Of a DNA stretch of 8,220 bases, positions 5,558 to 8,220 are shown piece by piece. The stretch comes from Gemmatimonadota bacterium. GTDB taxonomy: Bacteria > Gemmatimonadota > Gemmatimonadetes > Gemmatimonadales > GWC2-71-9. Below the pieces are notes generated by a model. The model saw only the letters and a program-made list of their open reading frames with translations, made no database searches and was not told the DNA's origin. A program made the translations under genes and the position numbers. The number at the start of each line of letters is the position of its first letter. The stretch's first letter is position 1. The stretch lies in NCBI GenBank assembly GCA_003221085.1, contig QHUD01000056.1, positions 1 to 8,220 of the forward strand. Direction: 5' to 3'.

Positions 5558-5561
5558 GGAG
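5558..5561 (+). promoter_or_regulatory. Shine-Dalgarno GGAG deciding the priA start
   Basis: GGAG lies 5 nt before the GTG at 5567. The alternative in-frame ATG at 5531 lies inside the epimerase gene and has no comparable site. The GTG is therefore favoured, although both starts are upstream of the repeat, so the repeat is translated either way. Confidence 0.5.
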
Positions 5562-5566
5562 ATGCG

Positions 5567-7840
5567 GTGGTAGGGGCGCAGCATGCGGCGCCCCTACCCG
5601 ATGGCACCACCCAGCCGCGCTATGCCGAGGTGGTCCTCCCGGTCCCGGTTCCCCGTACGTACAGCTACCTGATCCCCCCCGGGCTCGCACCCCGCGTCGT
5701 GCCCGGGGCACGCGTGGTCGTGCCCATGCAGCGACGCCAGGTGGTGGGTGTGGTGGCGGTGGTGGACGCACCCGCGCCGGCCCCGCGCGTGACGGCGAAG
5801 CCGGTGTTGGCCGCGCCCGACGCGGAGCCGGCGATCACGCCGCCGCTGTTCGCATTGGGCGTCTGGATCAGCCGCTATTACGGCACTCCTCTCGGGCTTG
5901 CGCTGCGCGCGCTCCTCCCCGGGGCATTGTGGAGCGTGCGGAGGCCGGCCGGACCTGCCGAGCAGGTGGAGCGCGTGCTGACGCTGACCGCGGCGCTGCC
6001 GTCGCTGCTCGAGCGCGAACGGGCGTTCAAGCGCGCACCCAAGCGTCGTGTGGCGTACGAAGCGCTGGAGGCGATCGGCGGCTCGGCCCCGGTCCGGCAT
6101 CTGATCGCACGGCTCGGCTTGTCTCCCGCTGCCCTGGACGGGCTCGTGACCCAGGGGCTGGCCGGCTACACCGACGTACCGCGCGCCCGGGACCCGTTCG
6201 CCGGGCTGTCGTCTCCACCGCCACCCGACCTCACGGCCGACCAGCGGCGCGTCGTGGCTGGCATCCTCGCTACGCCAGTGGAGACGCCGGTCCTGATCCA
6301 GGGCGTGACCGGCTCCGGAAAGACGCTCGTGTACCTCGACGTACTTCGGAGCGTCGTGGCGTCGGGCAACGGTGCTATTCTCCTCGTCCCGGAGATCGCC
6401 CTCACGCCCCAAACGGTCGCGCGGGTGCGCGGCGTGTTCGGCGACCAGGTGGCGGTGCTGCACTCGGGGTTGTCCGACGGCGAGCGCGCTGACGCCTGGC
6501 GGGCGCTGCGCCGCGGCGAGCGGCGTGTGGCGGTCGGCCCCCGCTCGGCGGTGTTCGCGCCGGTCCAGCGACTGGGAGCGATCGTGGTGGACGAAGAGCA
6601 CGAGTCGAGCTACAAGCAGGGCACCGCACCGCGCTACCACGCGCGTGACGTGGCGCGCGAGCGCGCTCGGCTGGAGGGCGCGCGGGTGATCCTGGGAAGC
6701 GCCACGCCCTCGCTCGAGACCCTACACCTCGCCGCCTCGGGAACGGTCGCGCGCTTCGACCTGCCCGACAGAATCGGCGCCCGACCGCTGCCACCGGTCG
6801 AGGTGATCGACCTGCGCAGTGACGAGCGGGTCCCCGACGCCCGTGGGGTACCGTGGACCGTGGCGCTCGATGAGGCGGTGCGCGGCGCCCTCGGGCGGCG
6901 CGAGCAGGTGATCCTGCTCTTGAATCGCCGCGGCTTCGCGACGTACCTGCAATGTCCCGCCTGCGGCGACGTGCGCAGCTGCCCGCGCTGCGCCATCGCC
7001 CTCACCGTGCATCAGACGCCAGCCGCCCTGCGCTGCCACTACTGTGGCCACGAGGAGCCGATTCCCACCGTCTGCGGGGTATGCGGCAAGGAGACCCAGC
7101 GGATGCGCGGCCTGGGCACGCAACAGCTCGAGCATTTCGTCGGGCTACGGTTTCCCGAGGCCCGCATCGCTCGCATGGATCTGGATACGACGAGCACCAA
7201 GTGGGCCCACCACCGGGTGCTCGAGCGCATGGCGCAGGGGCAGATCGACATCCTGCTCGGAACCCAGATGATCGCGAAGGGGCTGGACTTTCCCAACGTG
7301 ACCGTGGTCGGCGTCGTGGATGCGGACACGGGGCTCCATCTCCCCGACTTCCGCGCGGCGGAGCGGACCTTTCAGCTGGTGGCACAGGTGGCGGGCCGGG
7401 CCGGCCGCGGGCCCAAGGGAGGGCGCGTCTACGTCCAGACCCGGGCACGCGAGCATCCCGCCATCCGGGCGGCGGCGCTGCACTCGGTGTCGCAGTTCGC
7501 GGCGGCGGAGCTGCCGCTGCGCGCTCCGCCCAATCCCGCCTACCCGCCGCACGTCGGGTTGGCGCGCTTCGTGGCCTCGCATGAGGACGCCGGCCGGGCC
7601 CAGCGGGCGGCGGAGCGCGTGGCGGCCTGGCTCGTCCGGGCCAATAGCGAGCGGCTCTCCGGTGTGCTGAGCGTGCTCGGACCCGCCCCGTGCCCGATCG
7701 AGCGCCTGAAAGGGCGCTGGCGCTGGCACGTGCTCGTGAAGGCGGCGGAGCCACGGGCGCTTGGTCGCGTCGTGCGCGCGTTGGGTGCGCGGGCGCGTGG
7801 TGCAGTGATCGTCGATCGGGACCCGGTCTCACTCTTGTAA
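5567..7840 (+). CDS. priA: Primosomal protein N' (replication restart helicase PriA)
   Basis: Superfamily 2 3'-5' DNA helicase that recognises stalled or collapsed forks and reloads the replicative helicase. It has 757 residues from the GTG at 5567 (769 from an ATG at 5531). The 3'-DNA-binding domain starts at YAEVVLPVPVPRTYSYLIP (about 19-37). Walker A GVTGSGKT is at 246-253, the DEEH motif at 342-345 and GSATPSLET near 377. The zinc region has eight cysteines at 463, 466, 472, 475, 490, 493, 503 and 506. Motif V GTQMIAKGLDFP begins at 565 and motif VI QVAGRAGRG at about 607-615. All catalytic and zinc residues are present. About 18 residues before the conserved N-terminus come partly from the TAGGGGCGC palindrome (GAQHAAPL), an extension not expected in PriA. 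No later in-frame start exists before the conserved core: the next one, GTG at 5630, is inside YAEVV. Confidence 0.96.
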   Translation: MVGAQHAAPLPDGTTQPRYAEVVLPVPVPRTYSYLIPPGLAPRVVPGARVVVPMQRRQVVGVVAVVDAPAPAPRVTAKPVLAAPDAEPAITPPLFALGVWISRYYGTPLGLALRALLPGALWSVRRPAGPAEQVERVLTLTAALPSLLERERAFKRAPKRRVAYEALEAIGGSAPVRHLIARLGLSPAALDGLVTQGLAGYTDVPRARDPFAGLSSPPPPDLTADQRRVVAGILATPVETPVLIQGVTGSGKTLVYLDVLRSVVASGNGAILLVPEIALTPQTVARVRGVFGDQVAVLHSGLSDGERADAWRALRRGERRVAVGPRSAVFAPVQRLGAIVVDEEHESSYKQGTAPRYHARDVARERARLEGARVILGSATPSLETLHLAASGTVARFDLPDRIGARPLPPVEVIDLRSDERVPDARGVPWTVALDEAVRGALGRREQVILLLNRRGFATYLQCPACGDVRSCPRCAIALTVHQTPAALRCHYCGHEEPIPTVCGVCGKETQRMRGLGTQQLEHFVGLRFPEARIARMDLDTTSTKWAHHRVLERMAQGQIDILLGTQMIAKGLDFPNVTVVGVVDADTGLHLPDFRAAERTFQLVAQVAGRAGRGPKGGRVYVQTRAREHPAIRAAALHSVSQFAAAELPLRAPPNPAYPPHVGLARFVASHEDAGRAQRAAERVAAWLVRANSERLSGVLSVLGPAPCPIERLKGRWRWHVLVKAAEPRALGRVVRALGARARGAVIVDRDPVSLL
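5569..5598. repeat. Palindromic repeat copy 2, inside the 5' end of priA
   Basis: GGTAGGGGCGC and GCGCCCCTACC flank a central AGCATGCG; 14 of 15 symmetric positions pair. The inner 26 bases match the copy at 1009-1034 at 24 positions. It lies after the preferred priA start codon and is read in frame, encoding VGAQHAAPLP. As mRNA it would form a hairpin immediately after the start codon, which could reduce priA translation. Confidence 0.85.
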
Positions 7841-7846
7841 CGACCG

Positions 7847-7876
7847 TTGCGTGACGGGATTCGGCCCGCGTATTAT
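7847..7876 (+). promoter_or_regulatory. Putative promoter of the LOR/SDH-family gene
   Basis: TTGCGT (7847-7852), 18 bases, then TATTAT (7871-7876), the best -10 in the window (5 of 6 consensus). It ends 10 nt before the GTG at 7887, giving a leader of about 3 nt or none. It sits just after the priA stop, so this gene can be transcribed separately from priA. Confidence 0.5.
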
Positions 7877-7886
7877 CAGCGTTCCT

Positions 7887-8220
7887 GTGACGACCCGTCC
7901 CCGGTTTCAGTACCGGCCACCCGACTTCGAAGCGGCCCCGCTCGCGGCAGCGCCCGACGCACGCTTCGAGCCCGCGCCAGCCGACGGGGTCCTGCCCGAC
8001 GGCTTCTTCTCGACCACCAACCTGCCGACCTACGTCAAAGCCGCCGGCACGTGGTCCCGCCCACGTCTGCCCCGGATGGATTGCGTAATCGTACGCCACG
8101 GCAAGGCCGAGTTGGTGACGACGGAGCCGCGGAAAGTGCGTAAGGGACAGGCCGTGGCGGTCGGGACGGAAGAGGACGGCAGCCAGGGTATCTTCGTGCA
8201 CGGCGAAGGGTTCCTCGGCA
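7887..8220 (+). CDS. LOR/SDH-region protein, TIGR00300-like (archaeal-type ornithine cyclodeaminase-like), 3' truncated by window edge
   Basis: The first 111 residues of a protein running off the right edge. After a Pro/Ala-rich start (MTTRPRFQYRPPDFEAAPL), residues 35-105 carry the signature of the LOR/SDH conserved region: VLPDGFFSTTNLPTYVK (35-51), W56, PRMDCVIV (62-69), and a small barrel-like stretch KVRKGQAVAVG (83-93). The family includes MJ1480-like archaeal proteins, some shown to be NAD-dependent ornithine cyclodeaminases, and the C-terminal part of cyanobacterial AgrE/ArgZ; the catalytic Rossmann part would lie beyond the edge. The usual region of roughly 100 residues before the FxSTTN motif appears to be missing here. 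The start is the GTG at 7887, placed by the TATTAT box. A GTG at 7851 is in frame but would lie upstream of that box. Confidence 0.65.
   Translation, partial: MTTRPRFQYRPPDFEAAPLAAAPDARFEPAPADGVLPDGFFSTTNLPTYVKAAGTWSRPRLPRMDCVIVRHGKAELVTTEPRKVRKGQAVAVGTEEDGSQGIFVHGEGFLG

Noticed and set aside
5531..5566. ATG at 5531 as the priA start
   Set aside because: It lies inside the epimerase gene and lacks a ribosome binding site; the GTG at 5567 has GGAG 5 nt upstream. It remains possible and would add 12 residues.
1009..5598. The two TAGGGGCGC palindromes as ends of a 4.6-kb composite mobile element
   Set aside because: The genes between them are ordinary chromosomal genes with no transposase or integrase, and each copy is itself a complete palindrome, so they read as two independent short repeats.
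7002..8201. A 399-codon minus-strand open frame over the priA 3' half and the next gene
   Set aside because: Product is Arg/Pro/Ala-rich low complexity and spans two well-supported genes on the other strand.

Overview
The window is GC-rich bacterial chromosome carrying mostly housekeeping and conserved small genes, densely packed and often overlapping by a few bases. The gene set (single-chain dimer-type glycyl-tRNA synthetase, PriA, Hsp20, CorA, dipeptide epimerase) together with promoter -10-like hexamers lying only 6-10 nt upstream of several start codons fits an environmental GC-rich phylum. Gemmatimonadota is my best guess, from gene content and sequence flavour only. No phage, integrase, transposase, CRISPR array, rRNA or tRNA is visible, and no stretch over 300 bases lacks a gene.

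Layout. Positions 1-1011 (+): the C-terminal half of GlyRS, overlapped by a small degenerate receiver-like gene that begins at TTG. Its TAG stop is the first three bases of a short palindromic repeat at 1009-1034, which also separates it from the convergent hsp20 gene (1058-1486, -). A 177-bp divergent region (1487-1663) separates hsp20 from a tight three-gene cassette on the + strand (1664-2474). The cassette encodes a 92-aa unknown alpha/beta protein, a 91-aa ubiquitin-like beta-grasp protein with no terminal di-glycine, and an 86-aa protein with two membrane helices and a cytoplasmic coiled coil. The genes are joined by GTGA and TGATG overlaps. The cassette ends in an 87-bp inverted repeat whose arms each carry four CGGAC units at exact 8-bp spacing (2478-2564).

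Positions 2573-5547 (+): a class II/AcuC-like deacetylase, a CorA magnesium transporter with its own probable leaderless promoter, and an L-Ala-D/L-Glu-type dipeptide epimerase overlapping corA by 10 bp. Positions 5567-7840 (+): priA, whose 5' end contains a second, in-frame copy of the palindromic repeat, translated as GAQHAAPL ahead of the conserved PriA N-terminus. From 7887 to the edge: the 5' part of a LOR/SDH (TIGR00300, archaeal-type ornithine cyclodeaminase-like) gene preceded by a good -10 box.

The genes do not form one pathway. The best candidate for something undescribed is the three-gene cassette with the ubiquitin-like protein and its membrane coiled-coil neighbour. Second are the two palindromic repeat families, one of which has altered gene ends (a stop codon and an N-terminus).
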